This document shows, piece by piece, positions 43,863 to 53,810 of a DNA stretch of 64,000 nucleotides; the stretch's first letter is position 1; every line of letters begins with the position of its first letter. Location: positions 62,001 through 126,000 of the forward strand of contig NZ_JAUSUI010000003.1 of assembly GCF_030813495.1 (NCBI RefSeq). The letters are read 5' to 3'. This DNA comes from Ancylobacter polymorphus (lineage in GTDB: Bacteria; Pseudomonadota; Alphaproteobacteria; Rhizobiales; Xanthobacteraceae). The notes under the pieces are model-generated. The model was not told the origin of the DNA, searched no databases, and worked only from the letters and a program-made list of their open reading frames with translations. The position numbers and the translations under genes were made by a program.

Positions 43863-45473
43863 ATGACCGACGCCACAGGCCGCCCCGACACCGGGGAACG
43901 GCACCTTTCGTCTCGCGAAATGCGCGCCGCCGGCGTCAGCAAGTCCTATGGCGCGACCGTCGCGCTCGAACATGCCGATATCGCGCTGAAAGCCGGCGAG
44001 GTTCATGCGCTCCTCGGCGAAAACGGGGCCGGCAAGTCCACTCTCGTGCGCATCTTCACCGGCGCGGTCATCCCGGATCGGGGCGAGATGCGGCTGCATG
44101 GCGAAATCTACGCGCCGCGTTCCATCATCGAGGCGCGCAAGCGCGAGGTCGCCACGGCGTTTCAGGAACTGAGCCTCGTCCCCAATCTGAGCGTGGCGCA
44201 GAATTTCCTGCTTCCGGCGCTTGCCGGGCGCGGATCGCCGCTGATCTCGCATCGCCATGTCCTCGCCCGCGGCGCGGAAATCCTGGAACGTCACGGGCTC
44301 ACGCGGATCGATCCGGCCGCGCGCATTGGCGACCTGCCGCTCGCCGAGCGCCAGCGCATCGAAATCGCCCGCGCGATCGAGAATGCTGGCCGCGTGCTGA
44401 TCCTCGACGAGCCGACCGCCTCGCTGGCTGAGACGGACTGGCTGTTCGAACAGATCGGCAAGGCCCGCGCGCGGGGCGTCGCCATTCTCTACATCTCGCA
44501 TCGGCTCGCCGAAGTGCGGGAAATCTGCTCGTCGGCGACCGTGCTGCGCAATGGCCGCTCCATCGGTACGGTGGGCCTTGCCAGCGCCAGCGACGGCGAC
44601 ATTTTCGAGATGATGGTCGGCCACCGGGTCGAGCATGCGCGCCGGCCCGCGCGTGCGGTGGACGCGGCACGCACGCCGCGGCTCGCCGTCGAGAATCTGG
44701 CCGGTCACGGGCTGCGCGGGGTGAGCCTGCACCTCGGGGCGGGCGAGATTCTTGGCGTCGCCGCGCTGGAAGGCCAGGGGCAGCGCGGTCTGTTCCGCCT
44801 GCTGGCCGGGCTGGAGACGCCGGCCGGCGGCGTCATCCGCGTCGACGGGAAACTGGCCGCCTATCGCAACCCGCGCGCCGCGCTGCGCTGCGGCTCGGGC
44901 ATCAGCTATCTCCCGGAGGAACGCAAGACGGAGGGCATCCTCGCCGGCCTGTCGGCGGCCACCAATGTGGTTCTGCCGCTCCTGCCGCGCGTGGGCCGGG
45001 CGGGGTTCATCGGCCGGCGCGACGAGGAAAAGGCGGCGCAGCCTTCGGCGGATCAGGTGGCGCTGAACCCGCGCTATCTCGGCTTCGCCATCGGCGACCT
45101 CTCCGGCGGCAATCAGCAGAAAGCGCTGATGGCGCGCACGCTGGCCACTGGCGCGCGCACGCTGCTGCTGTTCGACCCCACGCGCGGCGTCGATGTCGGC
45201 ACCAAGGAATCCATCTATGCCGCCATCCGCGCCTTCGCCGAGCGCGGCGGTTCGGTTCTCTTCTATTCCTCGGAACTGCCCGAGATCGTCCAGCTGGCCG
45301 ATCGCTGCCTCGTTCTTTATGGCGGGCAGGTGTTCCGCGAACTGCAAGGCGACGACATCGCCGAGCAGACGCTGGTGGCGGCAATGATCGGCCATGACCC
45401 GTGCGCGCCGGCCGCCCGCGCGCCCGCCCCCTTCGCCACCCCCGCTCACGCCGTCGCGGAGAATGCCCGATGA
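43863..45473 (+). CDS. Sugar ABC transporter ATP-binding protein (RbsA/MglA type)
   Basis: The 536-residue protein contains two nucleotide-binding domains in one chain. The first has Walker A GENGAGKST and Walker B VLILDEPTAS, but its signature is DLPLAERQR instead of LSGGQ. The second half has no clear Walker A lysine motif (ALEGQGQRG), a good signature LSGGNQQK, and Walker B LLLFDPTRGVDVG. One complete composite site is normal for this family. GGGAGG six bases before ATG supports the start. It overlaps the first permease (ATGA). Confidence 0.93.
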   Translation: MTDATGRPDTGERHLSSREMRAAGVSKSYGATVALEHADIALKAGEVHALLGENGAGKSTLVRIFTGAVIPDRGEMRLHGEIYAPRSIIEARKREVATAFQELSLVPNLSVAQNFLLPALAGRGSPLISHRHVLARGAEILERHGLTRIDPAARIGDLPLAERQRIEIARAIENAGRVLILDEPTASLAETDWLFEQIGKARARGVAILYISHRLAEVREICSSATVLRNGRSIGTVGLASASDGDIFEMMVGHRVEHARRPARAVDAARTPRLAVENLAGHGLRGVSLHLGAGEILGVAALEGQGQRGLFRLLAGLETPAGGVIRVDGKLAAYRNPRAALRCGSGISYLPEERKTEGILAGLSAATNVVLPLLPRVGRAGFIGRRDEEKAAQPSADQVALNPRYLGFAIGDLSGGNQQKALMARTLATGARTLLLFDPTRGVDVGTKESIYAAIRAFAERGGSVLFYSSELPEIVQLADRCLVLYGGQVFRELQGDDIAEQTLVAAMIGHDPCAPAARAPAPFATPAHAVAENAR

Positions 45474-46486
45474 GCGACATCGCCACTGCGGGCGCCTCCG
45501 GGTCCGCCCCTTCCGCTGTTCGCTCGGGCTCGGCCCCGCGTCACCGGCTCTGGCGGCTGACGCAGGGCGCCGGCCTGATCCTCGGTCTCTACGTGCTGCT
45601 CTATGCGCTCTATGCCTACCAGCAGCCGCGCGCTCTCGACAGCTACGCCATCGCCGCGCTGATGAACAACACGGCTCCGCTGGCGCTCGCGGCGGCCGGG
45701 CAGACGCTGGTGGTGCTGAGCCGGGGCTTCGATCTCTCGATCGCGGGCGTGATCTCGCTCACCAATGTCGTGCTGGCCGTCTATCCCCTGGAAGGGCCGG
45801 GCGGTGCGCTGCTCTCGCTGCTGGTCTGCCTCGCCATCGGCGGTGCCGTGGGGGCGGTGAATGGCTGGCTGGTGGCCTATCTCCGGCTCCAGTCCATCGC
45901 CGCCACGCTGGCGACCATGATCATCTGCCAGGGCATCGCGCTCGTCATCCTCAATGCGCCGGGCGGTGCGGTCTCCGACTGGATCGCCGACGAATTGACC
46001 GGGCGACTGTGGGGCGTCGTGCCGGTGTCGGGGCTGGTGGTTGCCGTGGTGATCGGGCTGTGGCTGCTGGTGCGGCGCACCGATTATGGGATCGCGCTCT
46101 ACGCCATCGGCGCCGACGAGCCCGCCGCCGCGCTCTCCGGGGTCAATGTCCGGCGCACGCGCTTCCTCACCTTCGTCGCAGCCGGCATGCTGTACGGCCT
46201 CGCCGGGCTGATGCTGAGCGCGCAGACGGCGACCGGCAACCCCAATTCCGGCACGCCGCTGCTGCTGCTGTCCTTCGCGGCGGTGGCGCTGGGCGGCACC
46301 TCGCTGAGCGGCGGACGCGGCGGGCTGTTCGCCTCGGTGATGGGAGCGGCGACGCTCACCCTGTTGCAGAAGGTGCTGTTCTCCAGCGGCGTTTCCTCCT
46401 TCTACACCGGCCTGTTCCAGGGCGTGGTGCTGATCGTGGCCGTGGTCTTCAGCGGCCTGCTGACCCGGATCGGAGAGCGGAAATGA
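45470..46486 (+). CDS. Sugar ABC transporter permease (RbsC type), first
   Basis: The 338-residue membrane protein has about nine helices and the RbsC family motif VVLSRGFDLSIAGVISLTNV, with the transport-coupling GGTSLSGGRGG later. It pairs with the second permease to form the channel for a sugar or polyol. The ATG overlaps the ATPase stop, and its own stop overlaps the next ATG, so three subunits are translationally coupled. Confidence 0.92.
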   Translation: MSDIATAGASGSAPSAVRSGSAPRHRLWRLTQGAGLILGLYVLLYALYAYQQPRALDSYAIAALMNNTAPLALAAAGQTLVVLSRGFDLSIAGVISLTNVVLAVYPLEGPGGALLSLLVCLAIGGAVGAVNGWLVAYLRLQSIAATLATMIICQGIALVILNAPGGAVSDWIADELTGRLWGVVPVSGLVVAVVIGLWLLVRRTDYGIALYAIGADEPAAALSGVNVRRTRFLTFVAAGMLYGLAGLMLSAQTATGNPNSGTPLLLLSFAAVALGGTSLSGGRGGLFASVMGAATLTLLQKVLFSSGVSSFYTGLFQGVVLIVAVVFSGLLTRIGERK

Positions 46487-47508
46487 CGGTCATGAACGAC
46501 AATCCGATCTCGCAGGCCCGCTTCCAGCAGAAGGGCGATACACGGCGCAGCGCGCGCGTCAGCGCCGAGACGGTGAGCACCTTCGCGGTGGCGATCCTGT
46601 GCGTGGTGCTTCTGCTCGGCGCGCGCTTCATCAGCCCCTCGCTCGGCTCCTGGTCGCAGGTGGAGACGGTACTGGTGCTGGGCTCGTTCCTGGTGGTGCT
46701 GTCCTTCGGGCAGGGACTGGTCATCCTCACCGGCGGTCTCGACCTGTCGCTGCCGGCGGTGGCCACGCTGGGCGGCATCCTCGCCACCAATTGGGTCGGC
46801 GCCAGCGATCCCGCCGCCTGGTATCTGCTGCCGCTGGTGCTGCTGGCCTGCGGGTGTGTCGGATTCCTCTCCGCCGCCGGCATCGTCTGGTTGAAGGTGC
46901 CGCCCTTCATCATGACGCTGGCGATGTCGATCATCGTGTCCTCGCTGCTGCTGGGCTACACCAAGGGCACGCCGCGCGGCGCCGCCCCGGACATAGCGGT
47001 GGCGCTGATGAAGGGTCAGGTTCTCGGCCTGCCGGCGCCCGTCCTGTTCCTGGTCGCCTTCGTGCTGCTGGGCTGGCTGTTCCAGAGCCGCTCGATCTAT
47101 GGGCGCTATCTCTATGCCATCGGCACCAATGTGGAGGCGGCGCGCATTGCCGGCGCCCCGGTCACGGCGATGCGCATCCTGCCCTATGTGGTCAGCGCGG
47201 TGAGCGCCGGCTTCGCCGGCCTGATGCTGGTGGGCTATTCCAGCGGCGCCACGCTGCGCATGGGCGACAGCTATCTGTTGCCGTCCATTGCGGCGGTGGT
47301 GATCGGCGGCTCCTCCATCCTGGGCGGGCGCGGCACGTTTCTCGGCACGGTGGGCGGGGCGATCCTGCTGACCACGCTCGGCACCATCATCTCCGCCATC
47401 GGCCTCGAATTCGGCCTGCGCACCATCATTGAGGGCGCCATCGTGCTGGTGGCGTTGCTGCTCCTGCGCGAGGAGCTTTTCCAGAAACTCGGCTCTCTCT
47501 GGCGCTGA
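46483..47508 (+). CDS. Sugar ABC transporter permease (RbsC type), second
   Basis: The 341-residue membrane protein has the motif LVILTGGLDLSLPAVATLGG and the coupling segment GGSSILGGRGTFLG. Together with the preceding permease it makes a heterodimeric channel; the two share the RbsC fold but differ clearly in sequence. The start overlaps the first permease stop (ATGA). Confidence 0.92.
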   Translation: MTVMNDNPISQARFQQKGDTRRSARVSAETVSTFAVAILCVVLLLGARFISPSLGSWSQVETVLVLGSFLVVLSFGQGLVILTGGLDLSLPAVATLGGILATNWVGASDPAAWYLLPLVLLACGCVGFLSAAGIVWLKVPPFIMTLAMSIIVSSLLLGYTKGTPRGAAPDIAVALMKGQVLGLPAPVLFLVAFVLLGWLFQSRSIYGRYLYAIGTNVEAARIAGAPVTAMRILPYVVSAVSAGFAGLMLVGYSSGATLRMGDSYLLPSIAAVVIGGSSILGGRGTFLGTVGGAILLTTLGTIISAIGLEFGLRTIIEGAIVLVALLLLREELFQKLGSLWR

Positions 47509-47564
47509 GCCAAGGCGAGCGAGACGAACGACAAGAACACGCAAGATACCAGGAGGAAACGACG

Positions 47565-48788
47565 ATGATATCGACGCTGCTCAAGACCGCGACCGCCGCG
47601 CTGTTGCTTGGAGCTGCCTGCATGGCGGCCATCCAGCCGGCGCAGGCCGCGGGCCCCAAGGACGGAAAGAAGTACAAGATCTATCTGAGCCTCAGCTATT
47701 CCGGTAATGCCTGGCAGTCCGAGGCCGCCAATATCGTCAAGGCGCTGGCGGCGACGCCGCCCTATAACGATCTCGTCGAACTGAAGGAGGTCATCTCCGG
47801 CGCCGATCCGCAGGCGCAGATTTCCGCCTATGAGAGCATGATCGACGCTGGCGCGGACGGCATTGTCAGCTTCCCGATCTCCGCCACCGCGCTCAACCGC
47901 ACCATCAAGCGCGGCTGCGAGCAGGGCGTGCTGTTCTTCATGTACGACGCCACCGTCACCGAGAGCTGCGCCTATAACGTCAGCTATCTCTCCTCCGGCT
48001 TCGGCGAGAATTCGGCGCAGGCCCTGGTCAATGCGCTCGGCGGCAAGGGCAAGATCTTCCTGTCGCGCGGCGTGCCCGGCAACTCGGTCGACCAGCGCCA
48101 CACCGATGGCGCCAAGCACATCTTTGCCAAATATCCCGGCATTGAAGTGGTGTCCGAATATTACTCGTTCTGGGACGACCGCACGACGCAGCAGGAGACC
48201 GCCAAGGCCCTTGCCGCGCACCCGGACGTTCAGGGCATCTGGGCGCAGGCCGGCGAGTACGGCGCCATCCAGGCGCTGCTCGACAAGGGCGGCAATCTCG
48301 TGCCGGTCACGGGCGAGAACTCCAATGGCTTCCGCCTCGCGCTCGCCGATCCGGCGATGCAGGCCAAGGGGCTGACCGGCGTCTCGGCCGGCTCGCCGCC
48401 GGCGCAGTCGGGCTACGCCTTCAAGCTGATGATGGAAATCCTCACCGGCAAGCGCGAACTCAAGCCGACGAACATCGAATATCCGCTGCCCTGGGTTCCC
48501 GCCGACAAGGTCAAGCTGTGCGCGGGTGAGAAGTTCGAGGACGGCTGCAACGTCTTCCCCAAGGATCGCGTACCGTCTTCCTTTGTCACCGAAGTGCTGA
48601 ATCCGGTGCTGCTGCCCGAGCTGAACATCGACTCGGCCCTGAACGGCACCCCGGTGAAGGGCGCGACCATCCAGCCGCTGCCGGCCGAGATTGTGAAGGC
48701 CGCCAATGAGCCGGGCATCAACTGCGCGCGCTGCGAGGCGGCCAAGGATCAGTACAAGCTCACCAAGGTTGCGCCGACGGTGAACTGA
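47565..48788 (+). CDS. Sugar ABC transporter periplasmic substrate-binding protein (RbsB/Peripla_BP_4 type)
   Basis: The 407-residue receptor has a signal peptide ending in AQAAG near residue 28. The periplasmic-binding fold includes YKIYLSLSYSGNAWQSEAAN (first strand and helix), DAGADGIVSFPISATALN and QAGEYGAIQALLDKGG. It is longer than typical ribose receptors (about 290), so the ligand may be larger or modified. AGGAGGAAAC upstream of ATG 47565 is a strong ribosome site. A stable hairpin follows the stop, as is common for highly expressed receptors. Confidence 0.9.
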   Translation: MISTLLKTATAALLLGAACMAAIQPAQAAGPKDGKKYKIYLSLSYSGNAWQSEAANIVKALAATPPYNDLVELKEVISGADPQAQISAYESMIDAGADGIVSFPISATALNRTIKRGCEQGVLFFMYDATVTESCAYNVSYLSSGFGENSAQALVNALGGKGKIFLSRGVPGNSVDQRHTDGAKHIFAKYPGIEVVSEYYSFWDDRTTQQETAKALAAHPDVQGIWAQAGEYGAIQALLDKGGNLVPVTGENSNGFRLALADPAMQAKGLTGVSAGSPPAQSGYAFKLMMEILTGKRELKPTNIEYPLPWVPADKVKLCAGEKFEDGCNVFPKDRVPSSFVTEVLNPVLLPELNIDSALNGTPVKGATIQPLPAEIVKAANEPGINCARCEAAKDQYKLTKVAPTVN

Positions 48789-48810
48789 GGCGACAGGGAC
48801 GCAGCGATCT

Positions 48811-48838
48811 CTGCCCGGCGCCGGCAGGTGCCGGGCAG
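48811..48838 (+). terminator. Stem-loop after the substrate-binding protein gene
   Basis: CTGCCCGGC at 48811-48819 pairs perfectly with GCCGGGCAG at 48830-48838 around a ten-base loop. No T run follows. It is placed to act as an attenuator or 3' stabiliser between the receptor and the rest of the operon, leaving receptor mRNA in excess. Confidence 0.6.
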
Positions 48839-48947
48839 CCCCGGATGCCCGAACAGGGTGGCGCGGCATGCCGGTTACGGACGACACTGCTTTCCTGCCG
48901 CAGCGGAATGACAGGAACGCCAGCGATGGCGAGACGGGAGACGGGCC

Positions 48948-49991
48948 TTGAGCGATGCACAACGAGACAAGGGACGACGGGTGACGGTGAAGGACCTCGC
49001 GCGCGATCTCGGCATGTCGGTCTCGACGGTCTCGCGCGCCTTCTACCCGGACGCGGTCGTCGCCTCGGAGACGCGCCGGCTGGTGCTGGAGCGGGCGGCC
49101 GCGCTCGGCTACCGGCCCAATCCCTTCGCCCAGAGCCTGATTACCAAGAAGACCCAGATTGTCGGCATGGTGGTCTCCGACCTGACCAACCCGTTCTATC
49201 CCGAAGTCATGACCGAGATGACGGCGATGCTGCAGGAGGCGGGCATGAATGTGATGCTCTCCGCCGCCAACCAGCCGGAGAAGATCGACGATGCGGTCGA
49301 TCTGCTGCTGACCTATCAGCCGGACCTCGTCATCGTGCTGGCCGCCAACATGGCCTCGCACGCCCGCGAGAAATGCGAGGGCGCCGGCGCGCCATGCATC
49401 TTCTTCAACCGCCTCTCCGCCGATGGCCTCGGTTTCGGCGTGACCTGCGACAATGAGGCGGGCGGCCGGCGGGTGGCGGATCATCTCATCGACAGCTGCC
49501 ACCGGCATCTCGCCTATGTCTCGGCCTTTCCCGGCGCCTCCACCAATGTGGAGCGCGGCAAGGGATTCTGCAGCCGGGTGGTGGAACGCGGCTTCGCCCC
49601 GCCCGTCGTGATCGAGGCCGGCCGGTTCAGCTACGAGGCCGGCTATGCCGCCGGGCTCGCGGCGGCGAAGGCGGAGCGCCCGCTCGACGGGGTGTTCTGC
49701 GCCAATGACATCGTCGCCATCGGCTTCATCGCCGGTGTGCAGGAAAGTGGCCGGTTTCGCGTGCCGGACGACATCTCGGTCGTCGGCTTCGACGACATCA
49801 CCATGGCCGGCTGGCCCTCGCATCTGCTGACGACCGTGGCCCAGCCGCTGGATGGGATGATGGCGGCGACCGTCAGCCTTGCCCGCGAGCTCGCCGTCGA
49901 CCGCGGGCAGGAGCCGCACATTCTGCGCCTGCCGCCCGGCGAGCTGATCGAGAGAAACACGACGCGAAAGCGTGAGGGAGGGACCCGATGA
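48948..49991 (+). CDS. LacI-family transcriptional regulator
   Basis: The 347-residue protein has the LacI helix-turn-helix TVKDLARDLGMSVSTVSRAF, a hinge helix region (GYRPNPFAQSLITKK) and a periplasmic-binding-like sensor (VVSDLTNPFYPEVM, GVFCANDIVAIGF, VVGFDDI). The start is a TTG at 48948 with GGAG at seven bases. It is encoded inside the operon whose head carries two GAGAACGTTCTC palindromes, the probable operator, so the system autoregulates. Confidence 0.9.
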   Translation: MSDAQRDKGRRVTVKDLARDLGMSVSTVSRAFYPDAVVASETRRLVLERAAALGYRPNPFAQSLITKKTQIVGMVVSDLTNPFYPEVMTEMTAMLQEAGMNVMLSAANQPEKIDDAVDLLLTYQPDLVIVLAANMASHAREKCEGAGAPCIFFNRLSADGLGFGVTCDNEAGGRRVADHLIDSCHRHLAYVSAFPGASTNVERGKGFCSRVVERGFAPPVVIEAGRFSYEAGYAAGLAAAKAERPLDGVFCANDIVAIGFIAGVQESGRFRVPDDISVVGFDDITMAGWPSHLLTTVAQPLDGMMAATVSLARELAVDRGQEPHILRLPPGELIERNTTRKREGGTR

Positions 49992-50542
49992 CGGTGCAGC
50001 GACGCGCTCTTTTCGACCGCCTCACGAGCGTGCACCGCCCGGACTGCGCCCTCTTTGCCGACGGGCCGCTCCCGATGCCCGTCGCCGGGCCGGACGATCT
50101 TGCGCCGCTGCTCGGCTCGGATCAGGCGGCCCGTTATGCCGATGCGTGCCGTCCGGTGTTCGAGGATCTGCGCCGGGTCGTCGGCCAGCTGGCCGGGTTG
50201 ATGATCCTGGCACAACTCACCGACTCGTCGGAGGTGGCCGGTCTTGGTGAACTCGCCAGCTGCCGGCGGCGCTTCGATGAGGCGGGCGAGCGCATCCGGC
50301 AGCTCGTCGCCCCCGACGCCCTTGAGCCGCACCGCGAGCAGCTCGTTGCCGCGCATGCTTTTTCCGGCCTTGCGCTGGGAACGTTCTCCGAGCTTCGCCC
50401 GCGCGGCGACAACGAGGCCGCCTTCGACACCATCTCCCGCCATGTGCGCCGCGCCTATGCGCATCTCAGCGCGGCGACCGCCGAAAAGGCCGGGCTCGCC
50501 ATGGTGGACCTGTCCCATGCCTGTTGCTCCTGCGGGCGCTGA
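49988..50542 (+). CDS. Small hypothetical protein in the sugar operon
   Basis: The 184-residue protein overlaps the LacI gene by ATGA and ends 47 bases before the lactonase-like gene. I do not recognise its family. It looks soluble and mostly helical, with Arg/Glu/Ala-rich segments from residue 45 onward, and ends in HACCSCGR, a cysteine cluster that might bind a metal. No signal peptide or membrane segment is visible. Tight coupling to its neighbours supports a real gene. Confidence 0.75.
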   Translation: MTVQRRALFDRLTSVHRPDCALFADGPLPMPVAGPDDLAPLLGSDQAARYADACRPVFEDLRRVVGQLAGLMILAQLTDSSEVAGLGELASCRRRFDEAGERIRQLVAPDALEPHREQLVAAHAFSGLALGTFSELRPRGDNEAAFDTISRHVRRAYAHLSAATAEKAGLAMVDLSHACCSCGR

Positions 50543-50589
50543 ACCGCCAGCCGGAAGAAGACAAAAGAACCAAAGGAAGGAAACAAGCC

Positions 50590-51480
50590 ATGTCCGACTA
50601 TTCGATCTGGGTGTGCGAATATTCCTATGTAAAGAACTACCACAAGAGCGGTGTGCTCTACGGTGCGCACAACCAGGGTTTCGTGAAGCTTCCCTACTGC
50701 TACGTCGTCATCAAGGGGCGCGATCATGTGGCGATGGTCGATGTCGGCTATAACGACAAGGACTATGGCAAGGTTCTGGGCGATCGCTTCGGCGTGGAGA
50801 ACTGGCGCAGCCCCGCGACGGTTCTGGCCGAAATCGGCGTGAAGCCGGAAGAGGTGGACACCTGCTTCATCACCCACGCGCATTTCGACCATTTCGGCAA
50901 TGTCGAGGACTTCCCGAATGCTAAGTTCTACATTCAGGAGCGCGAGATCGCGAAATGGGTGTGGGCGATGTCGCTGCCCGATCGCCTGCGCTGGATGATG
51001 GTGGCGGTCGACCCCGGCGACATCGTGCGCGGCGCCGATCTTGCCCGGCAGAAGCGTCTGGTGACGGTCAACGGCGCTTTGAGCGATGTGCTGCCGGGCA
51101 TCGATCTGCACGCGGCGGATGACAGCCACACCTGGGGTTCGATGTGGGTCACCGTGCGCAATGACGGACAGGCGCAGTCGCAGGACACATGGGTGCTTGC
51201 CGGCGACCTCGTCTATGTCTTCGAGAACATCCACGGCCCCGGTGCGGCCGTCGACGAGAAGGAAGTCTACACGCCGGTGGGCCTCGCGGTCGGCAGCCAG
51301 GCCAATCTGGTGCTCGCCACCGAGGCGATGATGAAGCAGGTCGGCTACGATTCCCACCGCGTCATCCCGGTGCATGAGGAGCGGCTGCGCGATACCTTCC
51401 CCTCGCGCATCACCCGGGAAGGGCTGCGGATCACCGAAATCTGCCTCGCCGATGGCGAAACCTCGAAGGTGTCGGCATGA
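50590..51480 (+). CDS. Metallo-beta-lactamase-fold hydrolase, AHL-lactonase-like
   Basis: The 296-residue enzyme has the zinc motif THAHFDHFGN, a later histidine in ADDSHTWGS, the aspartate in VLAGDLVYVFEN and the final histidine in VIPVHEERL. The family includes N-acyl homoserine lactonases but also many sugar-lactone hydrolases. Inside a polyol/sugar operon with three dehydrogenases, hydrolysis of a sugar lactone is the more likely job than quorum quenching. That choice is inference. It overlaps the next gene by ATGA. Confidence 0.85.
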   Translation: MSDYSIWVCEYSYVKNYHKSGVLYGAHNQGFVKLPYCYVVIKGRDHVAMVDVGYNDKDYGKVLGDRFGVENWRSPATVLAEIGVKPEEVDTCFITHAHFDHFGNVEDFPNAKFYIQEREIAKWVWAMSLPDRLRWMMVAVDPGDIVRGADLARQKRLVTVNGALSDVLPGIDLHAADDSHTWGSMWVTVRNDGQAQSQDTWVLAGDLVYVFENIHGPGAAVDEKEVYTPVGLAVGSQANLVLATEAMMKQVGYDSHRVIPVHEERLRDTFPSRITREGLRITEICLADGETSKVSA

Positions 51481-52445
51481 CGCGGCCGACACCTCTCGCA
51501 GCCCCTCTTGCGGCGCATGTCGTCGCCATCGTCGGCGCCGGCCTGGTCGGTTCCGGCTGGGCGCTGGTGTTCGCCCGCGCCGGCGTGCGGGTGCAGGTCT
51601 ACGATCCCGTCGCCGAGGTTCGCGCGCGCATCCTGCCCTGGGCGCGGGAGAGCGCGGCCGCGCTGGCCGAGGCCGGCTTGATCGAGGATATCGAGGCGGT
51701 GATCGGCCGGCTGCACGTGTTCGACACGCTCGCGGAGGCGCTCGACGGCGCCACCTATGTGCAGGAATCGGTCTTCGAGCGCGTGGAGGTGAAGACCGAC
51801 ATCTGCCGCGCCATCGATGCCCTCATGGCGCCGGACACGATCGTCGGCTCGTCCTCATCGGGCATTCCCGCCTCGCGCTTCACCGAAGGCTGCGTCCATC
51901 GCGGACGCTTCCTGATCGCCCATCCGGTCAACCCGCCGCATCTCGCCCCGGTGGTCGAACTGGTGCCGGCGCCCTGGACCGACGCCGATGCGCTGGAAGG
52001 CGCCCGCGAACTGATGCAGGCGGCCGGGCAGGTGCCGGTGACGCTCACCCGCGAGATCGACGGGTTCATCCTGAACCGCCTTCAGGGGGCGCTGCTGAAC
52101 GAGGCCTGGGCCCTCTATGACGAGGGCTATGCCAGCCTCGCCGATATCGACGCCACCATTTCGCACGGGCTCGGGCTGCGCTGGGCCTTTATGGGTCCGT
52201 TCGAGACGATCGACCTGAACGCCCCCGGCGGCATCGTCGACTACGCTGCCCGGCTCGGCGGCATGTACCACGCCATGGCGCAGAGCCGCACGCCGCGCGC
52301 CTGGCCGCAGGAGACCATCCGCCGCGCCGGCGAGGAGCGCCGCGCCGCGCTTCCGGAAGCCGAACTCGCCGCCCGCCGCGCCTGGCGCGACAAGGCGCTC
52401 ACCGGCCTCGCCGCTTTCAAGAAGGCCAGTGGGCTCGCTCCCTAG
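51477..52445 (+). CDS. 3-hydroxyacyl-CoA dehydrogenase-family dehydrogenase (L-gulonate 3-dehydrogenase / lambda-crystallin-like)
   Basis: The 322-residue protein has an N-terminal NAD site VAIVGAGLVGSGWALVFARAG, SSSSGIPAS with the catalytic serine region, IAHPVNPPHLAPVVELVP with the catalytic histidine, and the C-terminal helical domain (GPFETIDLNAPGG). The subgroup includes L-gulonate 3-dehydrogenase and carnitine dehydrogenase rather than fatty-acid oxidation enzymes. In this operon oxidation of an open-chain sugar acid at C3 fits the lactonase-like neighbour. Confidence 0.87.
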   Translation: MTRPTPLAAPLAAHVVAIVGAGLVGSGWALVFARAGVRVQVYDPVAEVRARILPWARESAAALAEAGLIEDIEAVIGRLHVFDTLAEALDGATYVQESVFERVEVKTDICRAIDALMAPDTIVGSSSSGIPASRFTEGCVHRGRFLIAHPVNPPHLAPVVELVPAPWTDADALEGARELMQAAGQVPVTLTREIDGFILNRLQGALLNEAWALYDEGYASLADIDATISHGLGLRWAFMGPFETIDLNAPGGIVDYAARLGGMYHAMAQSRTPRAWPQETIRRAGEERRAALPEAELAARRAWRDKALTGLAAFKKASGLAP

Positions 52446-52499
52446 CCCCCGGCGCCTCTTCCCGCTTTCGCGACACATGTAAACGTAAGGACCCGTACC

Positions 52500-53810
52500 A
52501 TGGCCGTAACCTATCTGAAGCGCGGCAAGCCCGCCGATGAGCGCTCGCAGGACGACCGCAAGGTCCGTGAGACGGTCGAAACCATTCTGGCCGATATCGA
52601 GGCGCGCGGCGATGCGGCGGTGCGCGAATTGTCGGAGAAGTTCGATCGCTATTCGCCGCCGGCCTTCCGGCTGACCCTGAGCGAGATCGAGGCGCTGATG
52701 GCGCGGGTGTCTGCGCGGGACATGGACGACATTCGGTTCGCGCAGGAGCAGGTGCGCAATTTCGCCCAGGCCCAGCGCAACTCGATGACGGATATCGAGA
52801 TCGAGACGCTGCCCGGCGTCATTCTCGGCCACAAGAACATTCCGGTGCAGTCGGTCGGCTGCTATGTGCCGGGCGGCAAATTCCCGATGGTCGCCTCGGC
52901 GCACATGTCGGTGCTGACTGCCGCGGTGGCCGGCGTGCCGCGCATCGCCGCCGCCACCCCGCCCTTCAAGGGCGAGCCGAACCCGGCGGTGATCGCCGCC
53001 ATGCATCTGGGCGGCGCGCATGAGATCTATGTGATGGGCGGCATCCAGGCCGTCGGCGCGCTGGCGATCGGCACGCAGACCATCGCCCCGGTCGACATGC
53101 TGGTGGGCCCCGGCAATGCCTATGTCGCCGAAGCCAAGCGCCAACTCTATGGCCGCGTCGGCATCGACCTTTTCGCCGGCCCGACCGAGACCATGGTGAT
53201 CGCCGACGATACGGTGGATGGCGAGATCTGCGCCACCGATCTGCTCGGGCAGGCCGAGCACGGCTATAATTCGCCGGCCATTCTGGTCACCAACAGCCGC
53301 CGGCTGGCCGAAGACACGCTGGCGGAGATCGACCGCCTGCTCGGGCTCCTGCCGACCACCGAGACCGCGACCAAGTCGTGGGCCGATTATGGCGAGGTGA
53401 TCCTGTGCGACACCCATGAGGAGATGCTGGAGGTCGCCAACGACATCGCCTCCGAGCATGTCCAGGTCATGACCGATCGCGACGACTGGTATCTCGCCAA
53501 CATGCACTCCTATGGCGCGCTGTTCCTCGGCCCGCGCACCAATGTCGCCAATGGCGACAAGGTGATCGGCACCAACCACACGCTGCCCACCCACAAGGCC
53601 GGGCGCTATACGGGCGGTCTCTGGGTCGGAAAGTTCCTGAAGACGCACAGCTACCAGAAGATCACCACCGACGAGGCGGCGGCGATGATCGGGGCCTATG
53701 GTTCGCGGCTGTGCCTGCTGGAAGGCTTCGTCGGTCACGCCGAGCAGTGCAATGTCCGTGTGCGCCGCTACGGGCGCAAGAACGTGCCCTATGGCGAGGC
53801 GGCGGAATGA
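52500..53810 (+). CDS. Histidinol dehydrogenase-family polyol dehydrogenase (HpsN-like)
   Basis: The 436-residue protein has HisD family motifs: [38 protein letters not shown], and zinc ligands in LLGQAEHG and the C-terminal EGFVGHAEQ. It is grouped with catabolic members such as sulfopropanediol 3-dehydrogenase rather than biosynthetic HisD, because no his genes are nearby and the operon is for sugar or polyol breakdown. HisD-type enzymes oxidise a primary alcohol twice to a carboxylate. It overlaps the SDR gene by ATGA. Confidence 0.88.
   Translation: MAVTYLKRGKPADERSQDDRKVRETVETILADIEARGDAAVRELSEKFDRYSPPAFRLTLSEIEALMARVSARDMDDIRFAQEQVRNFAQAQRNSMTDIEIETLPGVILGHKNIPVQSVGCYVPGGKFPMVASAHMSVLTAAVAGVPRIAAATPPFKGEPNPAVIAAMHLGGAHEIYVMGGIQAVGALAIGTQTIAPVDMLVGPGNAYVAEAKRQLYGRVGIDLFAGPTETMVIADDTVDGEICATDLLGQAEHGYNSPAILVTNSRRLAEDTLAEIDRLLGLLPTTETATKSWADYGEVILCDTHEEMLEVANDIASEHVQVMTDRDDWYLANMHSYGALFLGPRTNVANGDKVIGTNHTLPTHKAGRYTGGLWVGKFLKTHSYQKITTDEAAAMIGAYGSRLCLLEGFVGHAEQCNVRVRRYGRKNVPYGEAAE

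Noticed and set aside
47271-49919. Minus-strand open frame of 882 codons
   Set aside because: It is antisense to the second permease, receptor and LacI genes, all of which have clear family motifs.
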